From Enterococcus sp. CSURQ0835 (GTDB lineage Bacteria; Bacillota; Bacilli; Lactobacillales; Enterococcaceae), in the NCBI RefSeq assembly GCF_902706605.1, contig NZ_CACSLH010000011.1, positions 1-64,000 of the forward strand: a DNA stretch of 64,000 nt, given 5' to 3'. The position numbers and the translations under genes were made by a program. Shown in pieces: positions 49,246-58,750 of this stretch. The notes under the pieces were generated by a model. That model saw nothing but the letters and a program-made list of their open reading frames with translations, searched no databases and was not told the origin of the DNA. Positions within the stretch are counted from its first letter, which is position 1. Each line of letters opens with the position of its first letter.

Positions 49246-49257
49246 CTTGGATCACTA

Positions 49258-51822
49258 TTAGATTCGTTTTTGTAATTCATATAAAAGATTTAACGCGTCA
49301 AGCGGCGTCATCTCCAGTAGATTCATTTTTTTCAATTGGTCGATCACCCCAAGTTCGGCCGTCGAGACCTCACTGAATAAAGAAAGTTGTTCGTTCTCGT
49401 CAGCAGTCGGTGCTTCTTCAGCTAGCATTTGGTTCGGAGCTTCAGCTTCTAATGCCGCTAAGATCGTTTGGGCTCGCGACAATAAATCAGTCGGCAGTCC
49501 GGCGATTTTGGCCACGTGGATCCCGTAACTTTTGTCAGCTGGTCCATCCATCATCTTGTGCAAGAACACAACTTCGCCAGCTTTTTCCACGGCACCGACA
49601 TGAACATTTTTTAAGTGAGGTAAACTTTCTTCCAGCACCGTCAACTCATGGTAGTGAGTCGAAAAAAGTGTTTTGGCTTTGACTGTTTGGTGGATGTACT
49701 CGATGATCGCTTGTGCTAGTGCCATCCCATCATAAGTCGCTGTCCCGCGGCCTAATTCGTCAAACAAAATCAAACTGTTAGGCGTCGCATGCCGCAGTGC
49801 TTGATTGGCTTCCATCATCTCCACCATAAACGTACTTTGACCAGCGATCAGATCATCACTAGCCCCGATGCGAGTAAAAATTTGGTCAAAGATCGGCAAT
49901 TGCGCACTTTCCGCCGGCACAAAGCAACCCATCTGCGCCATGATCACCGTCAAGGCTAACTGCCGCATGTACGTACTCTTCCCTGACATATTCGGTCCGG
50001 TGATCAGTAAAATCATTTCGTCTTGATTCATGTGGACACTGTTAGGAATATATTCTTGATGTCCTAAGACTTTTTCCACAACGGGATGGCGGCCTTCTTT
50101 AATCTGCAAATTATGTCCTGCGGCTTCCATTTCTGGCCGAACGTATTGGTAACGTTCGCTCACTGCGGCAAAACTTTGCAAAACATCGACTGCACTGATA
50201 CTTTTCGCTAATTTTTGGAGCCGGTCGATCGCGCGTTTGACTTCTTCACGGACACTTAAAAACAAATCGTATTCCAGTGCGACCGATTTTTCTTCGGCTT
50301 CTAAGATCAAGGTCTCTAATTTTTTCAATTCAGGCGTGACGAAGCGTTCTGCGTTCGTCAAAGTCTGCTTGCGTTCATATTTCCCTTCTGCTAAATTTGC
50401 TAAATTGGCTTTGGTGATCTCGATATAATAGCCAAAGACGCGATTGTAGCCAACTTTTAAGTTTTTGATGCCCGTGGCTTTTCGTTCCCGAGCTTCTAGT
50501 TCAGCTAACCACGTCTTGCCGTTTTTCATCGCTTCGCGGTACTGGTCCAATGTCTCGTTGAAACCATCTTTGATCACGTTACCTTCTGTGATCTGCAGCG
50601 GTGCTTCTTCATTGATCGCTTGATCGATCAACGCCACCAAATCTTCCAACGGTTCCAAATCAACTAGCAGCTCGTTCCACTCGCCTTGATTGATCCCGGT
50701 AAGCAAGCGGCGGATCTGCGGAACTTGTTCCAGTGACGTTTTTAATTGGATCAAATCACGACCATTGACATTGCCAAATGCCACGCGACCGGCTAAACGT
50801 TCCAGATCGTAGACTTTCGTCAGTGCTTCGTTCAAGTCCATCCGTTCAAAATACGCGTTGAGCAAAGATGCTGTCATCGCTTGCCGTGCGGTGATTGCAC
50901 GTTTTTGGATCAATGGCCGATCGATCCACTGTTTCAATAATCGGCCCCCCATCGCGGTTTTTGTTTCATCCAACAGCCACAGCAATGTCCCTTGTTTTTT
51001 CCCGGTGCGGATCGAGCGCGTCAATTCCAAATTCGTTTTTGAAAAATAATCCAACTTTAAAAAGTGTTCCGGCTGATATTCTTCGGCTTTTTGAAGGTGA
51101 CCCAAACTACGCTTTTGCGTCTCAGCTAAATACGTCAACAATTTACCCGTCGCAGCTTTTTCTAACGGATCAGACAACTCACTCGTTAAAAAATTAAATT
51201 CTGCATTGTCCGTTAGTTCCGTCTGCGTTGAAAAAACTAGACCTAGCCGCTCTTGTAATTTTTTATGTAAATCAGTTGGGAGCTCACTACCTAAGACCAT
51301 TTCTTTCGTTTGGAGTGCGGTGGCTTCATTCATGACCGCATCCGCGTCTTTCAAATGCGCCGTCTTCAGCTCACCAGTCGATAGATCGACATAGGCAAAG
51401 CCAAATTCGCTAGCTTCAGTCGTCACGGCCGTTAAAAAGTTATTGGCTTTCGCTTCGATTCCTTTGCCATCCATCAATGTTCCTGGTGTGACCAGTTGGA
51501 TGACTTCGCGTTTGACCATGCCTTTTGCTTGTTTTGGATCTTCCATCTGCTCGCAGATCGCGACTTTATAGCCTTGTTCGACTAAAGTATCGATGTAGCC
51601 TTGTGCTGAATGGTGCGGCACCCCACACATCGGGATCGGATCATCGGCGTTTCGATTCCGACTGGTCAATGTCAACTCCAATAATTGCGCGACTTTGATC
51701 GCATCATCATAAAACAATTCATAAAAGTCGCCGAGCCGATAAAATAAAAATGCGTCTTTGTATTGGGCTTTGATCGCTAAATATTGTTCCATCATCGGTG
51801 TATTTTTAGTTTTTTGAGGCAT
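49258..51822 (-). CDS. mutS: DNA mismatch repair protein MutS
   Basis: Mismatch sensor ATPase. 854 residues: N-terminal mismatch-binding domain with [12 protein letters not shown] (Phe-x-Glu wedge), connector, core/clamp domains, and the ABC-type ATPase with [38 protein letters not shown] and [20 protein letters not shown]; its start overlaps the end of ricA by 17 nt, coupling the genes. Confidence 0.97.
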   Translation of the reverse strand: MPQKTKNTPMMEQYLAIKAQYKDAFLFYRLGDFYELFYDDAIKVAQLLELTLTSRNRNADDPIPMCGVPHHSAQGYIDTLVEQGYKVAICEQMEDPKQAKGMVKREVIQLVTPGTLMDGKGIEAKANNFLTAVTTEASEFGFAYVDLSTGELKTAHLKDADAVMNEATALQTKEMVLGSELPTDLHKKLQERLGLVFSTQTELTDNAEFNFLTSELSDPLEKAATGKLLTYLAETQKRSLGHLQKAEEYQPEHFLKLDYFSKTNLELTRSIRTGKKQGTLLWLLDETKTAMGGRLLKQWIDRPLIQKRAITARQAMTASLLNAYFERMDLNEALTKVYDLERLAGRVAFGNVNGRDLIQLKTSLEQVPQIRRLLTGINQGEWNELLVDLEPLEDLVALIDQAINEEAPLQITEGNVIKDGFNETLDQYREAMKNGKTWLAELEARERKATGIKNLKVGYNRVFGYYIEITKANLANLAEGKYERKQTLTNAERFVTPELKKLETLILEAEEKSVALEYDLFLSVREEVKRAIDRLQKLAKSISAVDVLQSFAAVSERYQYVRPEMEAAGHNLQIKEGRHPVVEKVLGHQEYIPNSVHMNQDEMILLITGPNMSGKSTYMRQLALTVIMAQMGCFVPAESAQLPIFDQIFTRIGASDDLIAGQSTFMVEMMEANQALRHATPNSLILFDELGRGTATYDGMALAQAIIEYIHQTVKAKTLFSTHYHELTVLEESLPHLKNVHVGAVEKAGEVVFLHKMMDGPADKSYGIHVAKIAGLPTDLLSRAQTILAALEAEAPNQMLAEEAPTADENEQLSLFSEVSTAELGVIDQLKKMNLLEMTPLDALNLLYELQKRI

Positions 51823-52174
51823 TCGTATCTTCCTTTATTGCGTCATTAATTTCTTGTTGGATCAAATTGGTTACGTATTGCAGCAGATCATCTGCTTCCA
51901 GCAATTGGGCGCGGTAATTTCCCACGAGCGGATGCGTGTCAAAAGCTTCTTTCAACGCATCGGCTTGCTGCAACGCTTGTTTTTTAGCAGCTGGTTTTTC
52001 ATAATGTTCCGCTTGGACAGCTTCTTGTTGCGCGTTTTTGATTGCGGTTTGCAACTGGGCTAATTTTTCACTTTGGTCGACTTGACGTTTGACTTGCTGG
52101 TAATTTTTGATTAATTCATTGTTGGCTAAAGCCGCCGTAAGTTTTGTCAAAGCGGCTTGGATCTCTTTATCCAT
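51806..52174 (-). CDS. ricA: YlbF/YmcA (RicA/RicF)-family regulator
   Basis: 122-residue all-helical cytoplasmic protein. In Bacillus YmcA forms the Y-complex with YlbF and YaaT that modulates RNase Y maturation of mRNAs and lies just upstream of mutS, as here. Two consecutive ATGs; the second (52174) is 6 nt from GGAG. The Cys residues that hold the Fe-S clusters in Bacillus are not seen, so only family membership is claimed. Confidence 0.82.
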   Translation of the reverse strand: MDKEIQAALTKLTAALANNELIKNYQQVKRQVDQSEKLAQLQTAIKNAQQEAVQAEHYEKPAAKKQALQQADALKEAFDTHPLVGNYRAQLLEADDLLQYVTNLIQQEINDAIKEDTNASKN

Positions 52175-52183
52175 CATGTTCTC

Positions 52184-52978
52184 CTACTCACGAAACGGGC
52201 GATCATCATTGATCAAAAATGGCTTGATCGCTTGTGCGTGTCCTTCTTTTGACAAGTCGATCACACAGCCCGATAGTAAAAAGCGGCCTTCTTCCACCAC
52301 TTCAAAGCGCTGTGGTAACGCCGTCAAAAATTTTTCCAGCACCGGACCTTTTCGCATCCCTAAAATCCCATCGTAAGGCCCAGTCATCCCGACATCGGTC
52401 AAATACGCTGTTCCTTTTGGTAAAATGCGCGCATCGTTAGTTTGCACATGCGTGTGAGTGCCCACGACCGCTGAGACCCGACCGTCTAAATACCAGCCCA
52501 TCGCTTGCTTTTCACTCGTCGTTTCAGCATGAAAATCAACAAAAATGAAGGGCGTTTGTTGCTGCGCTTCGGCTACTAATTCATCAGCTTTTTTAAACGG
52601 ATCATCTAAGTCCGTCATCAGCGCGCGACCTTGAAGATTGATCACTGCTAAGACCAAATCATTGACCTTGACATAGACGATCCCTTTGCCTGGTGTCCCA
52701 GCTGGGAAATTGGCCGGCCGAATCATTTTTTTCGCGTCATTGACAAATTCAAAAATTCCTTTGTTGTCCCACGTGTGGTTACCCATCGTTAACACATCGA
52801 CGCCATCATGTAAAAATTTTTTGTAGATCTTTTCCGTGATCCCTCGACCAGCCGCAGCGTTTTCACCGTTGACGATCGTCAGTTGTGGGTGGTATTTCTT
52901 TTTCAATCTTGGTAAATAATCTGTAATGGTTTGGCGTCCTAATGAACCAACGACATCCCCAATAAATAATAACCGCAC
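52184..52978 (-). CDS. ymdB: YmdB-family metallophosphoesterase
   Basis: 2',3'-cyclic-nucleotide phosphodiesterase family. 264 residues with metal motifs FIGDVVGSLGR, VNGENAAAGRGIT, GNHTWDN, FVDFHAETTSE and GTHTHVQTND. Bacillus YmdB influences motility/biofilm choice; here the role is inferred from family only. GTG start behind AAGGGG. First gene of the ymdB-ricA-mutS-mutL-maf-msrB run, divergent from the T-box/brnQ unit. Confidence 0.94.
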   Translation of the reverse strand: MRLLFIGDVVGSLGRQTITDYLPRLKKKYHPQLTIVNGENAAAGRGITEKIYKKFLHDGVDVLTMGNHTWDNKGIFEFVNDAKKMIRPANFPAGTPGKGIVYVKVNDLVLAVINLQGRALMTDLDDPFKKADELVAEAQQQTPFIFVDFHAETTSEKQAMGWYLDGRVSAVVGTHTHVQTNDARILPKGTAYLTDVGMTGPYDGILGMRKGPVLEKFLTALPQRFEVVEEGRFLLSGCVIDLSKEGHAQAIKPFLINDDRPFRE

Positions 52979-53089
52979 ATTTTTTCCCCTTCTCTTAAAG
53001 CATTTCGTTTTATCATTATAGTGGTTTTTGCTTTCAATTGAAAGATTTCCTCCGCTGTCGAGTACGAGAAAAATTTTTCAGCAATTGAC

Positions 53090-53118
53090 TTGCAATTCAG
53101 AATATTTTGTTTTATGAT
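53090..53118 (+). promoter_or_regulatory. Promoter of the brnQ T-box transcript
   Basis: TTGCAA (53090-53095), 17-nt spacer, TATGAT (53113-53118), about 20 nt before the T-box leader begins. Confidence 0.6.
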
Positions 53119-53137
53119 AGTCCCAACTTAAACAAAC

Positions 53138-53380
53138 GAAAAGCGTCGAGGAAAAACAGTAACGATTCTAAGCTTGATTTAAAGAGAGCCGCAGCAGGTG
53201 AGAAGCGGCAGTCAGCAGATCGCGAACATCATTTCTGAGTCAATGTCGATATGTAGAACATTGTGGCTGCCACCATTATCCGGCTAGCAGATAGTTACCA
53301 GCGTCTGTGAAATAAGTTGTTTAAAAGGTGGTACCGTTCGAACTCGAGCCCTTTTCCCGATATGGGAGAAGGGCTTTTTT
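53138..53380 (+). promoter_or_regulatory. T-box leader controlling brnQ, probably isoleucine-specific
   Basis: Contains the T-box sequence AAGGTGGTACCG (53325-53336; TGGT pairs with the tRNA acceptor end) and a terminator GCCCTTTTCCC/GGGAGAAGGGC followed by six Ts (53348-53380). AAAAGG of the antiterminator competes through CCTTTT of the terminator. The likely specifier codon is ATC at 53228-53230 in GAACATCATTTCTGAG, i.e. isoleucine. Uncharged tRNA would therefore switch on the downstream transporter. Confidence 0.93.
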
Positions 53381-53472
53381 GCTTTTCAAATGAAAGGGGA
53401 GATGATTTTTGGAAGTTGATATTAGTCCCATTTACTTGCATCATGCAACCAAACTTTTAGGAGGAATTTATT

Positions 53473-54843
53473 ATGGCATCAACTACAAAAAAAGTCTCAA
53501 AAAAAGAGCTCGTCGTGTTAAGCTCCATGATTTTCGGAATGTTTTTTGGTTCAGGCAATTTGATCTTTCCCGTCCATCTCGGACAATTAGCTGGCAGCCA
53601 CTGGTTATCTGCTAGCTTAGGCTTCGCGGTTTCCGGTGCGTTGTTCCCGCTGCTTGCGATTTTAGCAGTCGTGGTCACCAATAGTGATGGCCTTTACGAT
53701 CTAGCTCGCCCCGTGGGCCGAAAATATGCGGCGCTGTTTCTAGTTTTAGTCCACTTGACGATCGGACCTTTTTTCGGAACGCCTCGGACCGCTGCGACTG
53801 CTTTTGAGATCGGTTTAAAACCATTCTTACCCACTCAGTATTTAACAGTTGGCTTATTATTGTTCACCGCCGTTTTCTTTGGCTTAGCGTATTTCTTGAC
53901 GTTGCATCAAAATAAACTCATCACGTACGTCGGCAAATATTTGAATAGTATTTTCTTAGTCTTACTAGCCGTCGTTTTTTTGATCGCCTTTTTCAAACCG
54001 ATGGGCGCGTTACACCAACAACCGACTACTGCTTATGTCAGTCACGCGCTGACTAATGGTGTCTTGCAAGGTTACAACACAGTCGATGCCGTTGCGTTAC
54101 TCGCGTTAAGTGTCACTTTTGTTCACGCCGTCAAAGCGCTTGGCTTTAAAAAAGATGCGGCTCGGGTCACGGCTAAAGCTGGCACATTGAGCGTCTTATT
54201 AGAAGTCGTCATCTACTTCGGACTCGTCTTAGTCGGTGCCATGAGTTTGAATCACTTTGAACTATCTGATAACGGCGGTGTTGCATTAGCACAAATCGTT
54301 CGCTACTACTTGTCAGATTTTGGCGGTGTGTTCTTAGGCGTCTTAGTCACATTAGGCGTCTTCACTACCGCGATGGGGCTGTTAGTCTCATTTGCCCAAG
54401 ACTTCCATAAACTGTTTCCGAAAGTCAGTTATAAAAATTGGCTCCGCGTCACGACCGTCGTTTCATTTGTCGTCGCCAATGCCGGACTTGATAACATCAT
54501 CCAATGGTCGCTACCCGTTTTGATGCTCCTTTACCCATTGTCCCTTGCTTTGATCTTATTGTCATTGACTCATAAATATTTTGAAAAAAATCAACGCGTC
54601 TACCAATTGACGATCGCTTTGACTGCCGTACCAGCGGTCTTAGATATGTTAGCCAATGCACCAAAAGTCGTCGCAACGCAACCAGTCGTCGCAAACGTAC
54701 TGGCAGCTTATCATCATTACGTTCCTTTTGCAGCGCTAGGGCTTGGCTGGGTCTTACCAACATTAGTAGGCTTTGGTTTAGGTTTGGTACTTTATAAATT
54801 CAACCCTGCACCCGTTCACGAACTGCAAGTTGAAAAACATTGA
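53473..54843 (+). CDS. brnQ: Branched-chain amino acid:cation symporter BrnQ
   Basis: LIVCS-family uptake system for Leu, Ile and Val. 456 residues with about 12 hydrophobic helices; typical start region (IFGMFFGSGNLIFPVHLGQLAG) and TIGPFFGTPRTAATAFEIG. SD AGGAGGAA precedes the ATG. Transcription depends on the T-box leader, which ties uptake to isoleucine charging. Followed by a strong terminator. Confidence 0.96.
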   Translation: MASTTKKVSKKELVVLSSMIFGMFFGSGNLIFPVHLGQLAGSHWLSASLGFAVSGALFPLLAILAVVVTNSDGLYDLARPVGRKYAALFLVLVHLTIGPFFGTPRTAATAFEIGLKPFLPTQYLTVGLLLFTAVFFGLAYFLTLHQNKLITYVGKYLNSIFLVLLAVVFLIAFFKPMGALHQQPTTAYVSHALTNGVLQGYNTVDAVALLALSVTFVHAVKALGFKKDAARVTAKAGTLSVLLEVVIYFGLVLVGAMSLNHFELSDNGGVALAQIVRYYLSDFGGVFLGVLVTLGVFTTAMGLLVSFAQDFHKLFPKVSYKNWLRVTTVVSFVVANAGLDNIIQWSLPVLMLLYPLSLALILLSLTHKYFEKNQRVYQLTIALTAVPAVLDMLANAPKVVATQPVVANVLAAYHHYVPFAALGLGWVLPTLVGFGLGLVLYKFNPAPVHELQVEKH

Positions 54844-54876
54844 GCAATTGAAGCAAAATTGAATCAAACAGGAAGA

Positions 54877-54911
54877 AAATGCAGGTGGGAAAATTTCCCA
54901 CCTGCATTTTT
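54877..54911. terminator. Bidirectional terminator after brnQ
   Basis: AAAATGCAGGTGGGAAA and TTTCCCACCTGCATTTT form a perfect 17-bp arm pair, T-rich both ways; serves brnQ and the convergent HAD gene. Confidence 0.93.
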
Positions 54912-54920
54912 CTACTATTA

Positions 54921-55700
54921 TTAATCAACTAATTGTAATTGACGCAATGCTTTAAAAATTCCATCGTGATCATTGGTATCTGTCACCAGATTTGCTGCTT
55001 GTTGCACATGCATCGAAGCATTTCCCATCGCAACGCCTGTCCCAGCTAATTGCAACATTTCCACATCGTTATTGCCGTCACCAAATGTGATCACATTTTC
55101 CGGCTTGATCCCAACTCGTTCGGCCAAAGCTAAAATCGTCTGAGCCTTCGAGCCATGATTTGGAATCACATCGACACTGTTTTGGTGCCAGCGAACGAAG
55201 CGGAATTCTGGAAAAGCCTGCTCAAACTCAGCGTCCATTGCGCGATCGTAAAACACACAGCCTTGATAGATCTCGTGATGCGCCATGTAGTCTGGTTCAA
55301 ACGGTGGGATCGGACCATTGAAAGAATCCATCGCATCTTTGACCCGCGGAAAATCAAAATCTGATACGCGGCCGAGTGCATCTAAACTAAACAATGAAAC
55401 ATCGACTTGACGCGCTTTGGCAAATTCCAGCAAACGAGCCAATGCTTCACGATCCAACAAATGTTTATAAATCTGTTCATGATCTAAAAATGCGGCAGAA
55501 CCGTTACATAAAATATAATTCGTACAGCCTAACTCGTGGATCACCGGACCTGCTAATAAGCGCGAACGGCCACTGGCAATGATCACTAAGTGTCCGGCGC
55601 GCCGCAAGACTTGCAACGCCCGCATCGTGCTTTCCAAAGGTTCCTTTTGCGAATTCAATAATGTGCCGTCGATGTCTAGTGCAATCAATTTTCTTTCCAT
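54921..55700 (-). CDS. Cof-type HAD-IIB sugar-phosphate/nucleotide phosphatase
   Basis: 259 residues with HAD motifs: LDIDGTLLNS (nucleophile Asp), IIASGRS (motif II Ser/Thr), Lys region and FGDGNNDVEML (motif IV). A type IIB cap lies between. Substrate unknown; such enzymes dephosphorylate sugar phosphates, PLP or FMN. The start lacks an optimally spaced SD (AGGAG about 13 nt upstream). Confidence 0.92.
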   Translation of the reverse strand: MERKLIALDIDGTLLNSQKEPLESTMRALQVLRRAGHLVIIASGRSRLLAGPVIHELGCTNYILCNGSAAFLDHEQIYKHLLDREALARLLEFAKARQVDVSLFSLDALGRVSDFDFPRVKDAMDSFNGPIPPFEPDYMAHHEIYQGCVFYDRAMDAEFEQAFPEFRFVRWHQNSVDVIPNHGSKAQTILALAERVGIKPENVITFGDGNNDVEMLQLAGTGVAMGNASMHVQQAANLVTDTNDHDGIFKALRQLQLVD

Positions 55701-55717
55701 GTCTGTCGTCTACACTC

Positions 55718-56333
55718 CTATATGTATTTGCTGCCCTCTCTTTGAGCCAGCTTGCTTAGTGCCTGTGTTTGTAAAAAATGTGCGACCCACGCTGGATCAG
55801 TCCGACTAAAATCGCGTAAAGCCCAGCCAATCGCTTTTTGAATAAAAAATTCTGGCGTGTCCCGGTCTGCTACGATCGGTAGCCGCTTGATAACGTAATT
55901 GCAATGTGATGGCGATCCGGCGATACCAAAAATCTTCGTGCCCGTAAAACCAAGCAAAAATTTCTGCTCGCTGCTTCAAATGGGCGGTGACAAACGTACT
56001 GAACACTTTACGCCACGCATCCGTTGTATCCCACCAACTTTTTTCACCGATCAACGGCAAAAATAATGCCAGTTCAGCTGAACTTAGCCGCGAACTATTT
56101 TTTTGAACTAAATCGATCGCATAGTACTGATACTCTCGCTCGAGCTTGCGGTAATTGTACGTGACGACTTGAACCAATTCCGTAATCGGCAACGTCACGC
56201 TCGCCTGTAAAAAATCAGCTTCCAATCGTCTACGTTCACAGGCTTTGACTCCGCAAAATAAAAATTGGTCTTTCAAATAGCGCTGCATCGCCACCCGCTG
56301 TTCCGGCTGGATCGGAAAAATCAATTCCTTCAT
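55718..56333 (-). pseudogene. AlkD-like DNA alkylation repair gene, frameshifted
   Basis: The first part (56333 down to ~55880) begins at an ATG behind AAAGGA and reads DQFLFCGVKACERRRLEADFL, EKSWWDTTDAW, EDFWYRRIAITLQLRY, all typical of the HEAT-repeat DNA glycosylase AlkD. The rest (TPEFFIQKAIGWALRDFSRTDPAWV ...) continues in another frame from ~55880 to 55718. The stretch between TD and EFFIQ is shorter than in intact relatives as remembered, suggesting a small deletion of a length not divisible by three. Excision of alkylated bases is probably lost, unless the frame is repaired or this is a sequencing error. Confidence 0.85.
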
Positions 56334-56434
56334 CTCAGCATCCTTTCTGCTCGCCAAGTGATCATCCTGCTTTATTGTAGTGAAAATCCCCAGCTTTTGC
56401 AAAGGCATTTACGTTACAAGTTTATTAAGTCGAC

Positions 56435-56464
56435 TTGACGATTGCAGTAAAAATTTGGTACACT
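56435..56464 (+). promoter_or_regulatory. Promoter of rpsD
   Basis: TTGACG (56435-56440), 18-nt spacer, TACACT (56459-56464). Transcription would start just before the structured leader. Confidence 0.7.
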
Positions 56465-56473
56465 AGGCTTTGT

Positions 56474-56610
56474 GTAAAATAATGCAGCAGAGAAATAATA
56501 GCCCGCCTCTAGTTCGTTGCCGAAAAGGTTCAATTGCGTAACCGCGGCTGCAAAGGTGAAGATTGAAGAACGAACTACACGGATATGAATTTTTCAACGG
56601 ATTATTTTAC
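56474..56610 (+). promoter_or_regulatory. Structured rpsD leader, likely S4 autoregulatory RNA
   Basis: GTAAAATAAT (56474-56483) and ATTATTTTAC (56601-56610) close the leader; AGTTCGTT/AACGAACT (56511-56518 and 56569-56576) form an inner helix; GGTT/AACC stack inside it; GCAGC (56484-56488) can pair with GCTGC (56547-56551) in a pseudoknot. Bacillus S4 represses its own mRNA through such a leader. Assignment to that family is by position and fold. Confidence 0.7.
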
Positions 56611-56642
56611 TCCAACTACTATTTTAATTGGAGGAATTTTAA

Positions 56643-57254
56643 ATGTCTCGTTATACAGGACCAGCATGGAAAAAATCTCGTCGTTTAGGCGTATCTTTAT
56701 CAGGAACGGGTAAAGAATTAGCTCGTCGTCCTTACGCTCCAGGTCAACATGGACCAAACAGCCGTGGGAAAAAATCAGAATACGGCTTGCAATTAGCTGA
56801 AAAACAAAAATTACGTTTCTCTTACGGCTTGAATGAACGTCAATTCCGTAACTTATTCGTACGCGCTAGCAAAATCAAAGAAGGTAAACACGGTGTTAAC
56901 TTCATGATCTTACTAGAACGTCGTTTAGACAACGTTGTTTACCGTTTAGGCTTAGCTTCAACTCGTCGGCAAGCACGTCAATTAGTAAACCACGGTCACG
57001 TAACAGTTGATGGCAAACGTGTTGATATCCCTTCATATGAAGTGGAAGTTGGCCAAGTTGTCGGCATCCGTGAAAAATCAAAAGACATGGTGACGGTTAA
57101 AGATGCAGTTGAATCAGCAGTTGGCCGCCCAGCCTTCATCAGCTTTGACGATGAAAAATTAGAAGGTTCATTAACTCGTTTACCTGAACGTGAAGAAATG
57201 AATCCAGAGATCGACGAATCACTAGTCGTTGAATTCTACAACCAAGTAATGTAA
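56643..57254 (+). CDS. rpsD: 30S ribosomal protein S4
   Basis: Primary 16S rRNA binder and translation-fidelity protein. 203 residues: [26 protein letters not shown] at the N-terminus and an S4 domain ([28 protein letters not shown]) in the middle. No zinc-binding Cys at the N-terminus (C- form). SD TTGGAGGAA. Monocistronic with its own leader and terminator. Confidence 0.98.
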   Translation: MSRYTGPAWKKSRRLGVSLSGTGKELARRPYAPGQHGPNSRGKKSEYGLQLAEKQKLRFSYGLNERQFRNLFVRASKIKEGKHGVNFMILLERRLDNVVYRLGLASTRRQARQLVNHGHVTVDGKRVDIPSYEVEVGQVVGIREKSKDMVTVKDAVESAVGRPAFISFDDEKLEGSLTRLPEREEMNPEIDESLVVEFYNQVM

Positions 57255-57271
57255 TTTCTGTCATTACTTCG

Positions 57272-57301
57272 AGCTGCGAGCTTAGGCTGGCAGCTTTTTT
57301 T
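57272..57301 (+). terminator. Rho-independent terminator of rpsD
   Basis: AGCTGC (57272-57277) pairs with GCAGCT (57290-57295), followed by a T run. Confidence 0.85.
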
Positions 57302-57360
57302 GTGCCTTGAATCGACATTTTGAATGCAACACTAAAAATAGTTTTCTTAGGAGAATCTTC

Positions 57361-57984
57361 GTGCCTGTTTTCTTCAAAAAAATCGCCTTGTTCACGACTA
57401 CTTTGCTGTTGTGCTTGACGTATAACCTACAATTTTGGCTCCAATTCAGCTTTACATTTATCCGAACCCATGAAAAAGAATTACTTGCCCTAGCGACATC
57501 TGGTTGGGTGCTGTTAGTTGCCGGACTGCTTTTTTTATATCGGAAGCAGCTGAAAAAATTCAATCCGCAACATTTTGGCTTTAAAAAAATCACGAAGCAA
57601 AATCGCAAACTGATCATCGCCGCTTTTTGTCTCGCTAGTGGATTGAGCTTACTGAACACCTATGCGTTTAAACAACCCCAACTTGCTAAGGCCCTAACTT
57701 TTTATCCGACTTTAGCAGGCCTGTCGACATTTTTATTTGCACCGGTTTTAGATGAACTCGTCAATCGCGGCTTGTTTTTCAATCTCTTTTTCAAACAAAC
57801 CACGAAGCAAAATCAAATCGCGGGCACGCTTGTCTCCGGGATCATTTTTGCAGTGACGCACGGCTTGACTGGGGTCAAACTTTTACTCTCTGCTCTATTT
57901 GGCTGGTTGTTGAGTGCCCTCTATTTAAAAACTAAAAATCTCGCGGTTCCGATTGCGCTCCATCTAGTGATCAATTTAATTTAA
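57361..57984 (+). CDS. CPBP-family (Abi/CAAX-like) intramembrane metalloprotease homologue
   Basis: 207 residues from the GTG at 57361, which has TTAGGAGAA upstream; the frame is open to 57307 but without an SD there. About six hydrophobic helices. The catalytic signature EExxxR appears as DELVNR (Asp for the first Glu) in APVLDELVNRG; the His motifs FAVTHG and ALHLVIN are present. In Lactobacillales such proteins often serve bacteriocin self-immunity, but no bacteriocin gene is nearby. Activity with Asp is uncertain. Confidence 0.82.
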   Translation: MPVFFKKIALFTTTLLLCLTYNLQFWLQFSFTFIRTHEKELLALATSGWVLLVAGLLFLYRKQLKKFNPQHFGFKKITKQNRKLIIAAFCLASGLSLLNTYAFKQPQLAKALTFYPTLAGLSTFLFAPVLDELVNRGLFFNLFFKQTTKQNQIAGTLVSGIIFAVTHGLTGVKLLLSALFGWLLSALYLKTKNLAVPIALHLVINLI

Positions 57985-58033
57985 ATAGCATTTCGTTAAC
58001 TAACGCTTTACTTTCTGTCAACTTGTAGTATAC

Positions 58034-58070
58034 TTTCGTTAACTTTTATTTTTAAATTTAGTTTACGAAA
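58034..58070 (+). promoter_or_regulatory. BirA operator and promoter of bioY
   Basis: TTTCGTTAAC (58034-58043), 17 nt, GTTTACGAAA (58061-58070): a dyad like the Firmicutes BirA box (TTGTTAAC...GTTAACAA) with one mismatch between arms. It begins at the last base of a -10 TATACT (58029-58034), so binding would block transcription when biotin is sufficient. A lone TTTCGTTAAC lies at 57991-58000. Confidence 0.75.
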
Positions 58071-58082
58071 AGAGGAATTTAG

Positions 58083-58628
58083 TTGAAATCGAATTTATCT
58101 GAACTAATTCTAGCGGCGATGTTTGCTGCTGTCATCGCGATCCTTTCTCAATTCACGATCCCACTAGGCGCGATCCCATTAACGTTACAAACTTTTGCCG
58201 TTGGTTTGACTGTTACCTTGCTAGGAAAAAAAGTCGGCACCTTGGCAGTGGGCATTTATTTATTGTTGGGCTTGATCGGCTTACCTGTTTTTGCGGGTGG
58301 TTCGGCTGGCTTTGCTGTTCTTTTTGGCCCCACTGGTGGTTTTTTAGTCGGCTTTGTCTTCAACGCGCTTGTTACCGGTTGGCTGCTCGAACGCAAATTG
58401 CTGCAATTTGCTTGGGCCATGATTGCAAATATCATCGGCGCGGCGATCACGTTACTTTTCGGGACGGTCTGGTTAAAATTAAGCGGCAACTTAGCTTGGC
58501 AAAATGCCTTGTTAGCCGGTTGTCTTCCTTTCATTATTCCTGGCATCATCAAAGCCTGTGCAGCGGGCTACTTAGGCACTTTGATCAGTAAACGCCTGCC
58601 AAAAAAATTGCGGGTGGGGCAGGGATAA
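58083..58628 (+). CDS. bioY: Biotin transporter BioY
   Basis: S component of the biotin ECF transporter. 181 residues, six hydrophobic helices, with the BioY hallmark GAIPLTLQTFAVGLTVTLLG and GLIGLPVFAGGSAGFAVLFGPTGGFLVGF. Starts with TTG behind AGAGGAA. Regulated by the BirA-type operator immediately upstream. No biotin synthesis genes are seen in the window, consistent with scavenging. Confidence 0.96.
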   Translation: MKSNLSELILAAMFAAVIAILSQFTIPLGAIPLTLQTFAVGLTVTLLGKKVGTLAVGIYLLLGLIGLPVFAGGSAGFAVLFGPTGGFLVGFVFNALVTGWLLERKLLQFAWAMIANIIGAAITLLFGTVWLKLSGNLAWQNALLAGCLPFIIPGIIKACAAGYLGTLISKRLPKKLRVGQG

Positions 58629-58669
58629 AGTTAAACTGGACGAACTCGTTTAGCCAGCAAGAAATAAGG

Positions 58670-58720
58670 CGAGACTGAAACAGGGCATTTTTTGCCGTGA
58701 TTCAGTCCCGCTTTATTTTC
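58670..58720. terminator. Terminator between bioY and the xylulokinase gene
   Basis: GCGAGACTGAA/TTCAGTCCCGC (58670-58680 with 58702-58712) with inner GGCA/TGCC. TTTATTTT follows on the plus strand; the minus-strand exit is less T-rich, so it is better for bioY than for xylB. Confidence 0.75.
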
Positions 58721-58750
58721 GAAAAATACTCGTGCAGCTAGCCATTTTAT

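Noticed and set aside
57361-57984. CPBP gene as bacteriocin immunity
   Set aside because: No bacteriocin-like small gene or export system lies nearby.
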